This document shows positions 35,527 to 44,584 of a stretch of DNA of 64,000 bases, in pieces. Numbering within the stretch: the first letter of the stretch is position 1; each line of letters opens with the position of its first letter. The DNA lies in NCBI GenBank assembly GCA_040290295.1, contig PSMW01000006.1, positions 87,262 to 151,261 on the forward strand, given 5' to 3'. A program made the translations under genes and the position numbers. The DNA comes from CAADGV01 sp040290295 (GTDB lineage Bacteria; Bacteroidota; Ignavibacteria; UBA10030; UBA6906). The notes beneath the pieces are model-generated. The model had not been told where the DNA came from. It searched no databases and was given only the letters and a program-made list of their open reading frames with translations.

Positions 35527-36357
35527 ATGGATAACGACCTCCTCCGAAACACTCTCGACACGCTCGATCGACTCGCTTGTGTTCTTCAGGACGAGCGGGC
35601 ATTGCTGGGCGAAATACTTTTGTATGAACATGCTGCGTCGAGCAGCATTCAGAAAGGTTCTTCTCCACCACCTCCGAAAACGACGTCGGTTCCAGGGATC
35701 GTGGAAGAGCCATTGCTGTTCGAACTTTCTCCAAACCCTGCCGCCGCGTTGACGACCGAAGAATGGGGAAAAGCCGCGTCGCTGGAGGAATTGGAAGGGA
35801 TGATTTGCACCTGCACACAGTGTGCTCTCGGTCTGACGCGCACCAAATTCGTCTTCGGTGTGGGCAACCCACACGCAACGTTGATGCTTATCGGAGAAGC
35901 ACCGGGCGCCGATGAGGATGCGCAAGGCGAACCGTTCGTTGGACGTGCGGGCCAACTGTTGACGAGGATTCTCGAAGCAATCAACTTTAAGCGATCCGAC
36001 GTGTACATCTGTAACATTCTCAAGTGCAGGCCGCCGAACAATCGCAAGCCGACGCCCGAAGAGTCGGCAATGTGCAAGCCCTATTTGAAGAAGCAAATCG
36101 AGTTGATCACGCCGAAAGTGATTCTCTGCCTGGGACTGACGGCGGCGGAAAACCTGCTCGGCACAACAGAATCCATGACACGCTTGCGTGGGCGCGTGCT
36201 CTCGTACGAAGGAATCCCGGTGATGGTCACCTACCACCCGGCAGCGCTCCTGCGCAACCCGAATTGGAAACGTCCGACATGGGAGGACGTGCAAGCGGTG
36301 CGCGCGTTACACGACGACCTCGTCAGAAAAACTCATGACGTGAAAGGCGATGCATGA
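35527..36357 (+). CDS. Family 4 uracil-DNA glycosylase
   Basis: The 276-residue protein has the family 4 (thermostable Fe-S) uracil-DNA glycosylase core. The motif GEAPGADEDAQGEPFVGRAG spans residues 123-142. Cysteines 96, 99, 167 and 183 are placed to bind [4Fe-4S], and the C-terminal TYHPAALLRNP loop contains the catalytic-site His. The first 95 residues form a poorly conserved extension with a Pro-rich linker (47-57), longer than the usual N-terminus. The TGA (36355-36357) overlaps the dnaB ATG, implying coupled translation of repair and replication genes. Confidence 0.93.
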   Translation: MDNDLLRNTLDTLDRLACVLQDERALLGEILLYEHAASSSIQKGSSPPPPKTTSVPGIVEEPLLFELSPNPAAALTTEEWGKAASLEELEGMICTCTQCALGLTRTKFVFGVGNPHATLMLIGEAPGADEDAQGEPFVGRAGQLLTRILEAINFKRSDVYICNILKCRPPNNRKPTPEESAMCKPYLKKQIELITPKVILCLGLTAAENLLGTTESMTRLRGRVLSYEGIPVMVTYHPAALLRNPNWKRPTWEDVQAVRALHDDLVRKTHDVKGDA

Positions 36358-37787
36358 TGGCTGAACCTCTACGCAAGGCAACGGAACCGGTGCTTTCAGC
36401 GGAAGGTCGCATCCCGCCTCAGGCTGTGGAGATCGAAGCGCAAGTGCTGGGCGCAATGCTGTTGGAACGCGAGGCGATCCCACGTGTGATCGAGGTGTTG
36501 GATGAGGATGCCTTCCACGCCGAGTATCATCGGAAGATCTTCAAAGCGATTCTCGCGATGTTCGATCGGAGCGAGCCGGTCGATATCATCACGCTCGCGG
36601 AAGAGTTGCGACGGCGCGGTGATCTCGACACGATTGGCGGTGAGACATATCTCGCCGAGTTGACGATGAAAGTCTCCTCGCCTGCCAACGCCGAGTACCA
36701 TGCGAAGATTGTGTTGGAAAAGTATCTGATGCGCAGCCTCATTAGCGTTGCCTCGCAGCTTGCCGCGCGCGGCTACAACACGAGTGAGGATGCCTTCGAG
36801 TTGCTGGATGAAGCCGAACAGGCGATCTTTCAGATCTCGGAAAAGCGGTTGAAGAAAACGTTCACGCAGATGGCGAAAGCCGTGCACGACACCTTGGAGG
36901 CTCTCCAAGCTCTGCACGGAAAACACTCCGGCGTGACAGGCGTACCTACCGCCTTCCGCGATCTGGACGCGCTCACGGGCGGCTTGCAAAACTCCGACCT
37001 CATCATCATCGCCGGGAGACCGAGTTCGGGCAAAACCGCTTTTGCCCTTTCGCTTGCACGCAACGCCGCCTTACATCGCGACAAGCCGACCGCGGTCGGC
37101 ATCTTCTCGCTCGAAATGTCCACGCAACAAATGGTGATGCGCCTGTTGTGTGCGGAAGCAAAAGTGGATGCCCATCTCATTCGCACGGGGCGACTGCCTG
37201 AAAACGATTGGAGGAGAGTTAGCCTCGCAGCGGGCAAGCTGGCGAAAGCCGGCATCTTTATCGACGACACGCCCAGTTTAGGAATTCTTGAGCTTCGTGC
37301 GAAAGCCCGGCGGCTCAAAGCGGAACGCAATATCGGGCTTATCGTGATCGACTACCTCCAGTTGATGCAGGGCCCGAAGAGCGCGGAAAATCGTGAGAAG
37401 GAGATATCCGCCATTTCGCGTTCGCTGAAGGCGCTGGCAAAAGAACTCGGCATTCCGGTGATCGCGCTCTCCCAATTAAGCCGCGCAGTCGAGAGTCGAA
37501 CCGACAAGCGACCCATCCTGTCGGATCTCCGTGAATCGGGTGCGATCGAGCAGGATGCAGACCTCGTCTGTTTTGTTCATCGGCCCGAAATGTACGCCGA
37601 TCCCGATGCGAGCGATTTCAGCGAAGTTGCCGGTCGCGCGGAAATCATCGTCGGCAAGCACCGCAACGGTCCCGTCGGCGACGTGAAGTTGACCTTCGTG
37701 CATCGCTACGCCCGATTCGAGAATCCTGCACCCGAATCCTTTGACGTTGAACCACCCCATGTTTTGGAAGATGAAGCACCCTTTTGA
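36354..37787 (+). CDS. dnaB: Replicative DNA helicase DnaB
   Basis: The 477-residue protein unwinds DNA at the replication fork as a hexamer. The N-terminal helical domain (PPQAVEIEAQVLGAMLLE) is followed by the RecA-like ATPase core with the Walker A motif GRPSSGKTAFALSLA, the Walker B-type IGLIVIDYLQLMQGP, and the downstream QLSRAVESR and KHRNGPVGDVKL motifs. No intein is visible. It overlaps the uracil-DNA glycosylase gene by four bases, and its 3' end overlaps the next gene by about 17 bases. The stop is TGA. Confidence 0.96.
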   Translation: MMAEPLRKATEPVLSAEGRIPPQAVEIEAQVLGAMLLEREAIPRVIEVLDEDAFHAEYHRKIFKAILAMFDRSEPVDIITLAEELRRRGDLDTIGGETYLAELTMKVSSPANAEYHAKIVLEKYLMRSLISVASQLAARGYNTSEDAFELLDEAEQAIFQISEKRLKKTFTQMAKAVHDTLEALQALHGKHSGVTGVPTAFRDLDALTGGLQNSDLIIIAGRPSSGKTAFALSLARNAALHRDKPTAVGIFSLEMSTQQMVMRLLCAEAKVDAHLIRTGRLPENDWRRVSLAAGKLAKAGIFIDDTPSLGILELRAKARRLKAERNIGLIVIDYLQLMQGPKSAENREKEISAISRSLKALAKELGIPVIALSQLSRAVESRTDKRPILSDLRESGAIEQDADLVCFVHRPEMYADPDASDFSEVAGRAEIIVGKHRNGPVGDVKLTFVHRYARFENPAPESFDVEPPHVLEDEAPF

Positions 37788-38676
37788 ACGTACTCGCTTC
37801 GTCCCGACGTCTCGGCGCACGTTTCTCAAGTATAGCCTTCTTGCTGCCGGGGCGGCCATCGCTCCCCGCAGCTTGTTCACGGGCGATGAGTGGAACGATC
37901 ACCGCGAGGTGTTGAAGCAAAAGTTCAACCTTGCGCGCGCCGAAGGGCTTTCCTCGAAACCCATCGGCGATGTTGTTGCTGCCGTTGGTGTTTCGTTTCT
38001 CGAAGCGCCGTACAAGGCATACACACTGGAAGCCCCAGGTCCTGAACACCTCATCGTCAACTTGAAGGAATTCGACTGCGTGACGTTCGTGGAAAGCACG
38101 CTCGCCATTGCCCGGTGCATCACGCTCGGTCGGTTTACCTTCGACGAGTTCGCGCGTCAATTGCGCCTGATCCGCTATCGTGCCGGAGTGATCGATGGGT
38201 ATCCCAGCCGTCTGCACTACTTCTCCGATTGGATCGACGATAACGAAAAGAAAAAGATCGTCAAGAACATGGCGCCTGCTCTCGAAGGTGTTCCGCTGGA
38301 GAAAACGATCAACTTCATGTCCACCCACCGATCGGCGTATCGGCAGTTGAAGAGCAAAGCCGTGTTCAGTGCCATTCGCAGAACGGAGGAGCAGCTCAAC
38401 CAGCGGAAGCATTTCTATCTTCCCAAGGATCGTATTCAATCCTTGCGCGAGTGGATTCACGATGGGGACATCGTCGGCATTACCACAACGATCGATGGGT
38501 TAGATGTGAGCCACACCGGCTTCGCGTATCGATTTATGGGTCTGCTTCGTTTTCTGCACGCGCCGCTTTCGGGCGGGACGATACAAATCAGCAAACGTTC
38601 GCTGGTCGATTATCTTGGTCAGGAGGAGTCGCGCACGGGCATTATGATCGCCCGGCCTTTGGAACCGTTATCCTAA
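37771..38676 (+). CDS. DUF1460 N-acetylmuramoyl-amidase-like protein with a Tat signal
   Basis: The 301-residue protein begins with a twin-arginine signal: the motif SRRTFLK is at residues 14-20, followed by YSLLAAGAAIA and a cleavage-like site. The mature part is DUF1460, an NlpC/P60-like fold: Cys103 in EFDCVTFVES and His248 in DVSHTGFAY are the likely catalytic pair. Related Bacteroides proteins act on cell-wall peptides. The ATG at 37771 overlaps the dnaB stop; ATG 37759 is an in-frame alternative. Export as a folded protein through Tat is predicted. Confidence 0.85.
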   Translation: MKHPFERTRFVPTSRRTFLKYSLLAAGAAIAPRSLFTGDEWNDHREVLKQKFNLARAEGLSSKPIGDVVAAVGVSFLEAPYKAYTLEAPGPEHLIVNLKEFDCVTFVESTLAIARCITLGRFTFDEFARQLRLIRYRAGVIDGYPSRLHYFSDWIDDNEKKKIVKNMAPALEGVPLEKTINFMSTHRSAYRQLKSKAVFSAIRRTEEQLNQRKHFYLPKDRIQSLREWIHDGDIVGITTTIDGLDVSHTGFAYRFMGLLRFLHAPLSGGTIQISKRSLVDYLGQEESRTGIMIARPLEPLS

Positions 38677-38709
38677 TTCACGTTCATTCACATTTGTTGA
38701 GGAGGTGTT

Positions 38710-39516
38710 ATGAAACGTTTCGTGTCGCTCGTTGTGCTGCTCGTCGCTGCAGCGACGGTTTTCAGCCAAGGTTTGTACTGGCAAACGAAAACCATCGGGA
38801 CCGTCGGTGAACACGTCTCGGATGGCTTCGCGGTGCCCAAGAAGATGAAGATTGTCAATCAAGGCACTGCGACGGTGCCCGGCGACATCACGATCTTCCG
38901 TCTAGATCGCGAGGTGATGTGGCAAATCAACCCGTCCAAGAAAACCTATTCGGAAATCTCGTTCGCGCAGATGGAAGCTATGATGAAGAATGCCTCCAGC
39001 AAGATGGATGCGGCAATGGCGAAGATGCAGGAGGAATTGAGCAAGTTGCCTCCCGATCAACGCAAGATGGTGGAGGAGATGATGAAAGGGCGAATGCCGG
39101 GAGCTAGGGGGAAGGCCGATGCACCCATCCAAGTGTCCAGCACAGGCGAACGCAAGACAATCAGTGGTTTCGCATGCACAAAGTTTGCTGTGCAGCATGG
39201 AGAGAAAACCGTGGCAACCTTGTGGGTCACGAAGGATGTGCCGGGGTTCGCTGAATTAGCTGAGGATTGGAAAGCGTTCTCGAAGCGCCTTGCCTCGATG
39301 ATGCCGCGCTTCGCCAGCGAAATGGCGGAGGCATACAAGAAGATTCAAGGCTTCACGATCCAATCAGAAATCCCCGACCTCGGTGTGGTGACCACAGTGC
39401 TGAAGGTGGAACGCCGATCTACTCCCGCAAGCGAATTCGAGATCCCTGCAGGCTACACGAAGGAGAAGAGCGATCTCGAGCATCAGCTACAAGAAATGGA
39501 TCAGGAAGATCAATAG
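38710..39516 (+). CDS. Secreted DUF4412-like hypothetical protein
   Basis: The 268-residue protein has a signal peptide (MKRFVSLVVLLVAAATVFSQ). The mature region resembles DUF4412-type proteins of Bacteroidota: beta strands (VMWQINPSKKTYSEIS, then WVTKDVPGFAEL) and a central acidic Met/Lys-rich helix (about 95-135). The C-terminal part contains VVTTVLKVERRSTPASEFEIPAGY. No catalytic residues are recognised; these proteins are thought to act in the periplasm or outer membrane. An AGGAGG site upstream supports the ATG at 38710. It follows the DUF1460 gene by 33 bases and may share its transcript. Confidence 0.65.
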   Translation: MKRFVSLVVLLVAAATVFSQGLYWQTKTIGTVGEHVSDGFAVPKKMKIVNQGTATVPGDITIFRLDREVMWQINPSKKTYSEISFAQMEAMMKNASSKMDAAMAKMQEELSKLPPDQRKMVEEMMKGRMPGARGKADAPIQVSSTGERKTISGFACTKFAVQHGEKTVATLWVTKDVPGFAELAEDWKAFSKRLASMMPRFASEMAEAYKKIQGFTIQSEIPDLGVVTTVLKVERRSTPASEFEIPAGYTKEKSDLEHQLQEMDQEDQ

Positions 39517-39526
39517 ATGCACGGCA

Positions 39527-39550
39527 AAGGGGCACGGTATGGCGCCCCTT
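39527..39550. terminator. Hairpin between convergent genes
   Basis: AAGGGGC (39527-39533) pairs with GCCCCTT (39544-39550) in the short gap between the DUF4412-like gene and the glycosyltransferase, which converge here. It may terminate transcription from both sides; the following T-run is weak. Confidence 0.45.
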
Positions 39551-40413
39551 CATATCTGCTTACCAAACGATCGTTCCTCTTCGGCAGCCTCCTCCAATTT
39601 CTCCAAGCCAACTGCACAGCGCGGTTGACGCCTCTTCTTTACTTCTTGAAAGCGATCCCAACACGCTTGCGCCGTGGCGGTGGGCGGATGCCAGATGTGG
39701 TATTGTACCGCCAGATTGCGCAGCGATTTGCCCGTGACACCGATGAGCGAGAGTCGGAACTGCGGATCGGAATCCTCGCCGCAGCCCGGTCCATGGTATA
39801 ACTCATCGAACCCATTGATGGCGATGAGATGGTGCTTCGCGACCGAGAAGTTGCTTCCCAACATTCCGCGAACGTTGCGGAGGAGAAGCGAGCGAAGCAA
39901 GGCGCTCGGAATACGAATGCCGTCTTCGACCCGTAGCGACGCGCCGCGAATGCCATCCCACCATTCACGCCAAGTGTACCGCTCGAATTCACCGCTGAGA
40001 ACTTTTTCGCGCGTCAGCGCCTTCGACCACCGCTCGCTGGTCTCCACACGCCGACCGAGAAGGACTTTGTTCTCTTCCCGTTGGTTCCAATGATCGAGAA
40101 GAAAATGTTGGGACGGCAGGCAGTCGCCATCGATGAACACGAGGTAGTCGGTGGAGGACGCGCGAATCGCGTTGTTGAGCATCGTATTCTTTCGCCAACC
40201 TCGGTCTTCGTGCCACAGATGAAGGATGGGAAACCCATGTCGTTGCGCCTCTTCGACGACGTTGCGCACCACCGGTCCCGATCCATCGTCGGCGACGATC
40301 ACCTCGAATTCTTTGAAGGATTGACGAGAACACGCGGCAAGCACCAAGCGGAGATTCTCCGGCTTGTTGTACACAGCGATCACAAGAGAAAGCTTCGGGG
40401 ATGATGATGCCAC
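39550..40413 (-). CDS. Family 2 glycosyltransferase
   Basis: The 287-residue protein is a GT-A fold, family 2 glycosyltransferase. The N-terminus LSLVIAVYNKPENLRLVLAA and VIVADDGSG are the nucleotide-sugar-binding strands, FIDGDCLPSQ holds the DxD-type metal motif (Asp-Gly-Asp), and GCGEDSDPQFRL is the acceptor-side acidic motif. No membrane segment is seen. It probably works in polysaccharide or cell-envelope glycan synthesis; donor and acceptor are unknown. It is a single minus-strand gene downstream of the AmrS gene. Confidence 0.88.
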   Translation of the reverse strand: MASSSPKLSLVIAVYNKPENLRLVLAACSRQSFKEFEVIVADDGSGPVVRNVVEEAQRHGFPILHLWHEDRGWRKNTMLNNAIRASSTDYLVFIDGDCLPSQHFLLDHWNQREENKVLLGRRVETSERWSKALTREKVLSGEFERYTWREWWDGIRGASLRVEDGIRIPSALLRSLLLRNVRGMLGSNFSVAKHHLIAINGFDELYHGPGCGEDSDPQFRLSLIGVTGKSLRNLAVQYHIWHPPTATAQACWDRFQEVKKRRQPRCAVGLEKLEEAAEEERSFGKQI

Positions 40414-40489
40414 GCGCTGTATTTTAGTGGTTGGTAAATCGGAATGGTCGGATCCTGCTTCAGTTCAACGCAGGAGTGTGACGAACACT

Positions 40490-41566
40490 TCACGGAGCAG
40501 TCCACACGCCCGGAATGCGCTGCTTGCATTTTGGGCACGATCCATCCACCAAACGATTCTTCCTTACCATAAAGCCGAAACGTTCGATGAGCAGCTCACT
40601 GCACGTAGGACAGTACGTGTTCTCGTACCGTCCGACGCGGCCCGGAACGTTGCCGGCATACACGAAGTGCAAGCCTGCCTCGTAGCCGATCTCGGCTGCC
40701 TGAATGAGTGTCTCGACGGGAGTGTTCTCCGGCTCGGTCATTTTGTAGTCTTGATGGAATGCGGTCACGTGCCATGGGATGTCGGGCGAAACGGAAACAA
40801 GGAAGCGTGCAATATCCGTCAACTCTTCGTTCGAGTCGTTGAAGCCGGGCACGACGAGCGTAACCACTTCTACCCAAATACCCAGTTCCTTGAGCCGACG
40901 GATCGTGAACAGAACGTTTTCGAGTTTACCGCCGAGTTGCTGATAGTTCTTCTGCCGAAAACTCTTCAGGTCGATCTTGTAGAGTTGAACGTACGGCTTG
41001 ATGTACTCGAGCACCTCGGGCGTACCGTTACCATTGGAGACGTACGAGCACACGATGTTGGAAGCGCGAGCAAGCTTGAAGATCTCGACCGCCCACTCGC
41101 TGGTGATCAATGGTTCGTTGTAGGTGCTGGTCAGGACCGGAACGTTATGCTCGAGTGCGATGCCGACAAGACGTTCGGCGGTGACGTAATTGGGCGGCGT
41201 GCCTGCGATCGGGTCGCGAATCGCCTGCGAGGTAATCCAATTTTGGCAATACGCGCAGTGATAGTCGCATCCCAGCATGCCGAAACTGAGCGCCTGCGCT
41301 CCGGGCAGTGCGTGGAAGAATGGTTTCTTTTCGATCGGATCGATTTGCAAGCCCGCCACGTATCCATGGGGCACGAACAACATGCCCTCCTGATTGAAGC
41401 GCACCTTGCATATCCCGTCGCGGCCCGGGGGGATCTTGCATCGATGTCCGCAAGCGAAGCAGCGTACCCAATTGTTCGGCAGCTTCTCATACAACTCGCC
41501 TTCCTTGACGTGTGTGGCGAGCAGATCGTGCAGCGTTCGCGGCGCTTCTGTGCGTTGTGTTTCCAT
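40490..41566 (-). CDS. amrS: AmmeMemoRadiSam system radical SAM enzyme
   Basis: The 358-residue protein has the radical SAM motif CDYHCAYC (Cys100, Cys104, Cys107), and a preceding zinc- or cluster-binding set CFACGHRC (Cys36, 39, 43, with Cys53). The C-terminal part ends in a CPTC ... CPKC pair, like a zinc ribbon. FHQDYKMTEPENTPVETL and HFVYAGNVPG are characteristic of the AmrS subgroup. The partners AMMECR1 and Memo are not encoded in this window. The product reaction is unknown. The ATG at 41566 (METQRTEA) was selected because upstream residues are not conserved. Confidence 0.88.
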   Translation of the reverse strand: METQRTEAPRTLHDLLATHVKEGELYEKLPNNWVRCFACGHRCKIPPGRDGICKVRFNQEGMLFVPHGYVAGLQIDPIEKKPFFHALPGAQALSFGMLGCDYHCAYCQNWITSQAIRDPIAGTPPNYVTAERLVGIALEHNVPVLTSTYNEPLITSEWAVEIFKLARASNIVCSYVSNGNGTPEVLEYIKPYVQLYKIDLKSFRQKNYQQLGGKLENVLFTIRRLKELGIWVEVVTLVVPGFNDSNEELTDIARFLVSVSPDIPWHVTAFHQDYKMTEPENTPVETLIQAAEIGYEAGLHFVYAGNVPGRVGRYENTYCPTCSELLIERFGFMVRKNRLVDGSCPKCKQRIPGVWTAP

Positions 41567-41847
41567 AGCCGATCTCCTATGCCCTCGTACAATAGTAACC
41601 TGAAATTCGCCTCTTGTCAAGTAGATCAGCCTCCCTCGATACCGAGAGAGAATCTCACGCGAAGGTGCGAACAACCCAAGCACCCGAGCAAACTCTCGAA
41701 ACAATTGACCTTCCGCTCGTCCTCGCTGCTTACCAGACAGGTGATGGAGTTGGAGGTGGAAGTCCGAAGAGGTTCATCCTCTTCGCGGTTCTTGCCTTTG
41801 TGCGAGGAGTGAAGTAGATTGCAGCCAGGCAACGAAAGGAGAAGGCT

Positions 41848-41970
41848 ATGCCGGAAGTTGTCAATCATTGCGCCGAATGCGGCAAAGTAATCTGTGAATG
41901 TGATGCCGGTGCAGGCGATGAGCTCGCTGCAATGCGGGTCACTCGCAGGCTCGATGGAAGGCGAGGATAG
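41848..41970 (+). CDS. Very short Cys-rich protein, putative zinc-binding peptide
   Basis: A 40-residue frame starts at the ATG at 41848 with a strong AAAGGAGAAGG ribosome-binding site and ends in TAG. It contains four clustered cysteines in HCAECGKVICECD (residues 7-19), a CxxC plus CxC arrangement like small zinc-binding proteins. The remaining residues are charged. No close family is recognised. It lies in the gap between the AmrS gene and the FKBP gene and is too short for the usual ORF cutoffs. It could be a real small protein; expression evidence is lacking. Confidence 0.45.
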   Translation: MPEVVNHCAECGKVICECDAGAGDELAAMRVTRRLDGRRG

Positions 41971-42091
41971 TGAGGATAGTGTTGAACTCAATGTGCCCGC
42001 ACTGCGAATGCGTCCATCGAAAGCCATCATGTAAAGCGCCGCAGCATCGCGCAACCCAACGACACTGCGGCGTGAGAGACGGAAATGTGCG

Positions 42092-42781
42092 CTATTTGAT
42101 TCCCAAAAGTTCAACTTCGAAGATCAATGTCGCGCCCGGAGGGATTGTCTGGCCGGCACCTCGGTCGCCATAGGCAAGGTCGGCGGGGATGTACAACTCC
42201 CACTTCGAACCGACCGGCATTATCTGGAGCGCCTCCGTCCATCCCTTGATGACCTGACCCACGCCGAACGTGACGGGTTCGCCGCGCTTGTAGGAACTGT
42301 CGAATTCCTTTCCGTCGATGGTCATGCCTTTGTAGTGGACGGTGACTGTTTGATCGGCTTTGGGCTTGGGACCCGTGCCCATCTTGATGACCTTGTATTG
42401 CAAACCGCTCGCAGTAACTTTCACGCCCGCTTTCTTTTTGTTCTCCTCCAAGAAGGATTGTCCCTCCTTGCGATGCACTTCGCCGGCAGCGTGGGCTTCT
42501 GCTTCCTGCTGTTCCATCATCCGCTGTTGGAACGCGCTCATGATCACCTGTGTCTGCTCGTCGCTGATGAGGAGCGTACTGCTGTCAGTTGCGTCCTTGA
42601 TTCCACGCGCAAGCTGGTCCAAACTTATTTCCACTTTCTGCGCCTTCAGATTCTTTCCGATGCTGACGCCGATGATATAGCTGACACTGTCCTGCGTGGT
42701 TTTCAATTCCGCTTTGTTTTGCGTGTTTCCTTGGCAGGCAAAAAGCAAAACAGTGAGCGCCACGATCGCTGTGTATTTCAT
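42092..42781 (-). CDS. FKBP-type peptidyl-prolyl cis-trans isomerase, lipoprotein
   Basis: The 229-residue protein is a Mip/FkpA-like periplasmic prolyl isomerase. The N-terminal lipoprotein signal ends in LLFAC (Cys16). Residues about 25-110 form the helical dimerisation region (SVSYIIGVSIGKNLK and Glu/Gln-rich segments). The C-terminal FKBP domain contains VTVHYKGMTIDGKEFDSSY, GEPVTFGVGQVIKGW and IPADLAYGDRGAG, with the canonical substrate-binding residues. It assists folding of envelope proteins. It is divergent from the downstream membrane protein gene. Confidence 0.95.
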   Translation of the reverse strand: MKYTAIVALTVLLFACQGNTQNKAELKTTQDSVSYIIGVSIGKNLKAQKVEISLDQLARGIKDATDSSTLLISDEQTQVIMSAFQQRMMEQQEAEAHAAGEVHRKEGQSFLEENKKKAGVKVTASGLQYKVIKMGTGPKPKADQTVTVHYKGMTIDGKEFDSSYKRGEPVTFGVGQVIKGWTEALQIMPVGSKWELYIPADLAYGDRGAGQTIPPGATLIFEVELLGIK

Positions 42782-42963
42782 CTGTACGGTTTCCTTATTA
42801 TGATTGGTAGAAAATGGTCATCGAGCCTTTCGGGCGGGAAGCCATTGAGGAATTGTGTGGAAGCAAAATACGTTTTTCGTATCGCGATTCCAAACAGCGA
42901 CGAATGCCACCGTCTCGAAGTGGGAGAAAGCGAAAAGCCAACGAACATCCTTGGAAAGCGAGA

Positions 42964-43950
42964 ATGGATAACGTTACACATTCACTGACCGGCGCTCTCG
43001 CCGCAACATTGCTGCAGCGCCCATCCGCATCCACATCCGAACGACGAACACTCCTTTGGCTTCTCGTCGTGAGCGCAAATCTTCCCGATCTCGATGTTGT
43101 GCTCCAGCTCTTCACCGATCGCCTCACGTACATCATCCATCATCGCGGAATCACCCATTCGCTTCTCTTCGCGCCAGTGTTCGCGCTCGTCCCGGCACTC
43201 GTGTTCTTCAGCGCCGGGAAGTTCAAGCGCTTCGGCGTGTTGTGGTCGGCAGCGCTTGTAGGGATCGTCGTTCACATTCTCTTCGATCTTATCACTCCGT
43301 TCGGCACGATGATCGTTGCGCCACTCTCTCAAAAGCGGTTTGCGCTGGATTGGATGTTCATCATCGACCCTGTCGTAACTCTCTTGCTCGCTCTGCCGTT
43401 TGTTGCACGCATATGGGCAATTCGACGGCAAGCAATGCTCTTCCGCGTCGCTGGAGCTTTGCTCATCTTGTATCTTGCCGCCGGGGCGCTTGCTCACCAT
43501 CTTGCACTGCAGAAGGTTGAATCCGTTGCGCGCTCGGCGTCGGTTCGGGTGTTGGCATCGTCGGCGCTGCCTCAACCACTGAGTATCTTTTCATGGAATG
43601 GGCTGATCCAAACACCGAGAGGTGTTCATCGAATGTTCTTTTCCCCTTTCGATGATACAGTGCGCGTACAAGAGTTCAAAAACGAAAAAGGGAAGCTTGT
43701 TGACGCGGTATTGCACGAGCAGGTTGTTCAGCGGTACCTGTCGTTTGCGCGGCATCCGTGGATCAGCTTATCGCGCAACGAAGAGGGAGGCGTTGTCGAG
43801 ATTCAAGATTTGCAATTTTCCGTCGATGAGAGAGTGCTCGCTCGCTTCGGCTTGCCGGCGTGGCAGCCTCCGTTCCGCCTTCAGCTTGTGTACGCCCCCG
43901 ATGGTACGCTTACGCGCGCACTCTTCGATGGCAAGCAGATTCCCCGGTAA
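42964..43950 (+). CDS. YdjM/DUF457-type membrane-bound metal-dependent hydrolase
   Basis: The 328-residue protein starts MDNVTHSLTGALAATLL and continues with the HHRGITHSLL motif, the His-rich signature of the YdjM family of membrane proteins. About five helices precede residue 200. LFDLITPFGTMIVAPLSQKR is another family block. The C-terminal 130 residues form a soluble domain. Homologues in E. coli are SOS-regulated, but no LexA site is visible here. Substrate unknown. The ATG at 42964 is preferred over the open frame upstream. Confidence 0.85.
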   Translation: MDNVTHSLTGALAATLLQRPSASTSERRTLLWLLVVSANLPDLDVVLQLFTDRLTYIIHHRGITHSLLFAPVFALVPALVFFSAGKFKRFGVLWSAALVGIVVHILFDLITPFGTMIVAPLSQKRFALDWMFIIDPVVTLLLALPFVARIWAIRRQAMLFRVAGALLILYLAAGALAHHLALQKVESVARSASVRVLASSALPQPLSIFSWNGLIQTPRGVHRMFFSPFDDTVRVQEFKNEKGKLVDAVLHEQVVQRYLSFARHPWISLSRNEEGGVVEIQDLQFSVDERVLARFGLPAWQPPFRLQLVYAPDGTLTRALFDGKQIPR

Positions 43951-43960
43951 GAACCGTCAC

Positions 43961-44557
43961 TCAGTGATTGCTTCTCCAACAGTCGGCGGTGTGATCGTTC
44001 ACCATACCGGCGGCTTGCATCAATGCGTAACAGATGGTGGGACCGACAAAAGAAAATCCGCGTTTCTTCAACTCCTTACTCATTACTCTTGCCTCGGGCG
44101 TTGTTGCCGGAATCTCCTTGACTGAGCGCCACACGTTGTGCGTTGACTTCCTGCCGACGAACTGCCAAAGAAAACGATCAAAGCTTCCGAATTTCTGTTG
44201 CACAGCAAGGAACGCTTTTGCATTCCCGACTGCAGACTCGATCTTGAGTCTATTCCTCACGAGTCCTGGGTTCTTCATGAATCGGCGAATCGTTCGTGCG
44301 TCGTAGCGGGCAACCCGCCTCGGATCGAAATTGTCGAACGCCTGCCGATAGTTCTCACGCTTCCGGAGAATCGTCATCCAGCTTAGTCCGGCTTGTGCGC
44401 CTTCGAGCACCAACATCTCGAAGAGCTTGCGGTCGTCATGGACAGGCGTTCCCCATTCATGGTCATGATACTTGATTGCCAGCGGATCGTTCCCACACCA
44501 AACGCAGCGAGGTTTCTCGCTCTTCTTCATCTTGAGCTTCCAGTCGAACGTTTTCAT
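43961..44557 (-). CDS. tag: DNA-3-methyladenine glycosylase I
   Basis: The 198-residue enzyme removes 3-methyladenine from alkylated DNA. The N-terminal CVWCGNDPLAIKYHDHEWG segment matches the Tag family, with the zinc-binding Cys18 and one His. The acidic active-site residue lies in EGAQAGLSW (Glu52). The C-terminal NDHTADCWR supplies the remaining zinc ligands. The ATG at 44557 has a GGAGAG site upstream; alternative starts at 44584 and 44530 are possible. It ends the minus-strand cdd-atl-tag cluster, the second DNA alkylation gene of the set. Confidence 0.93.
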   Translation of the reverse strand: MKTFDWKLKMKKSEKPRCVWCGNDPLAIKYHDHEWGTPVHDDRKLFEMLVLEGAQAGLSWMTILRKRENYRQAFDNFDPRRVARYDARTIRRFMKNPGLVRNRLKIESAVGNAKAFLAVQQKFGSFDRFLWQFVGRKSTHNVWRSVKEIPATTPEARVMSKELKKRGFSFVGPTICYALMQAAGMVNDHTADCWRSNH

Positions 44558-44584
44558 GTCGAGATGCTCTCCAATAAAAATCAT

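Noticed and set aside
41626..42114. 162-residue reverse frame overlapping the FKBP and mini-gene region
   Set aside because: No family motif, poor codon use, and it overlaps the end of the FKBP gene and the forward Cys-rich frame, which has a good ribosome-binding site.
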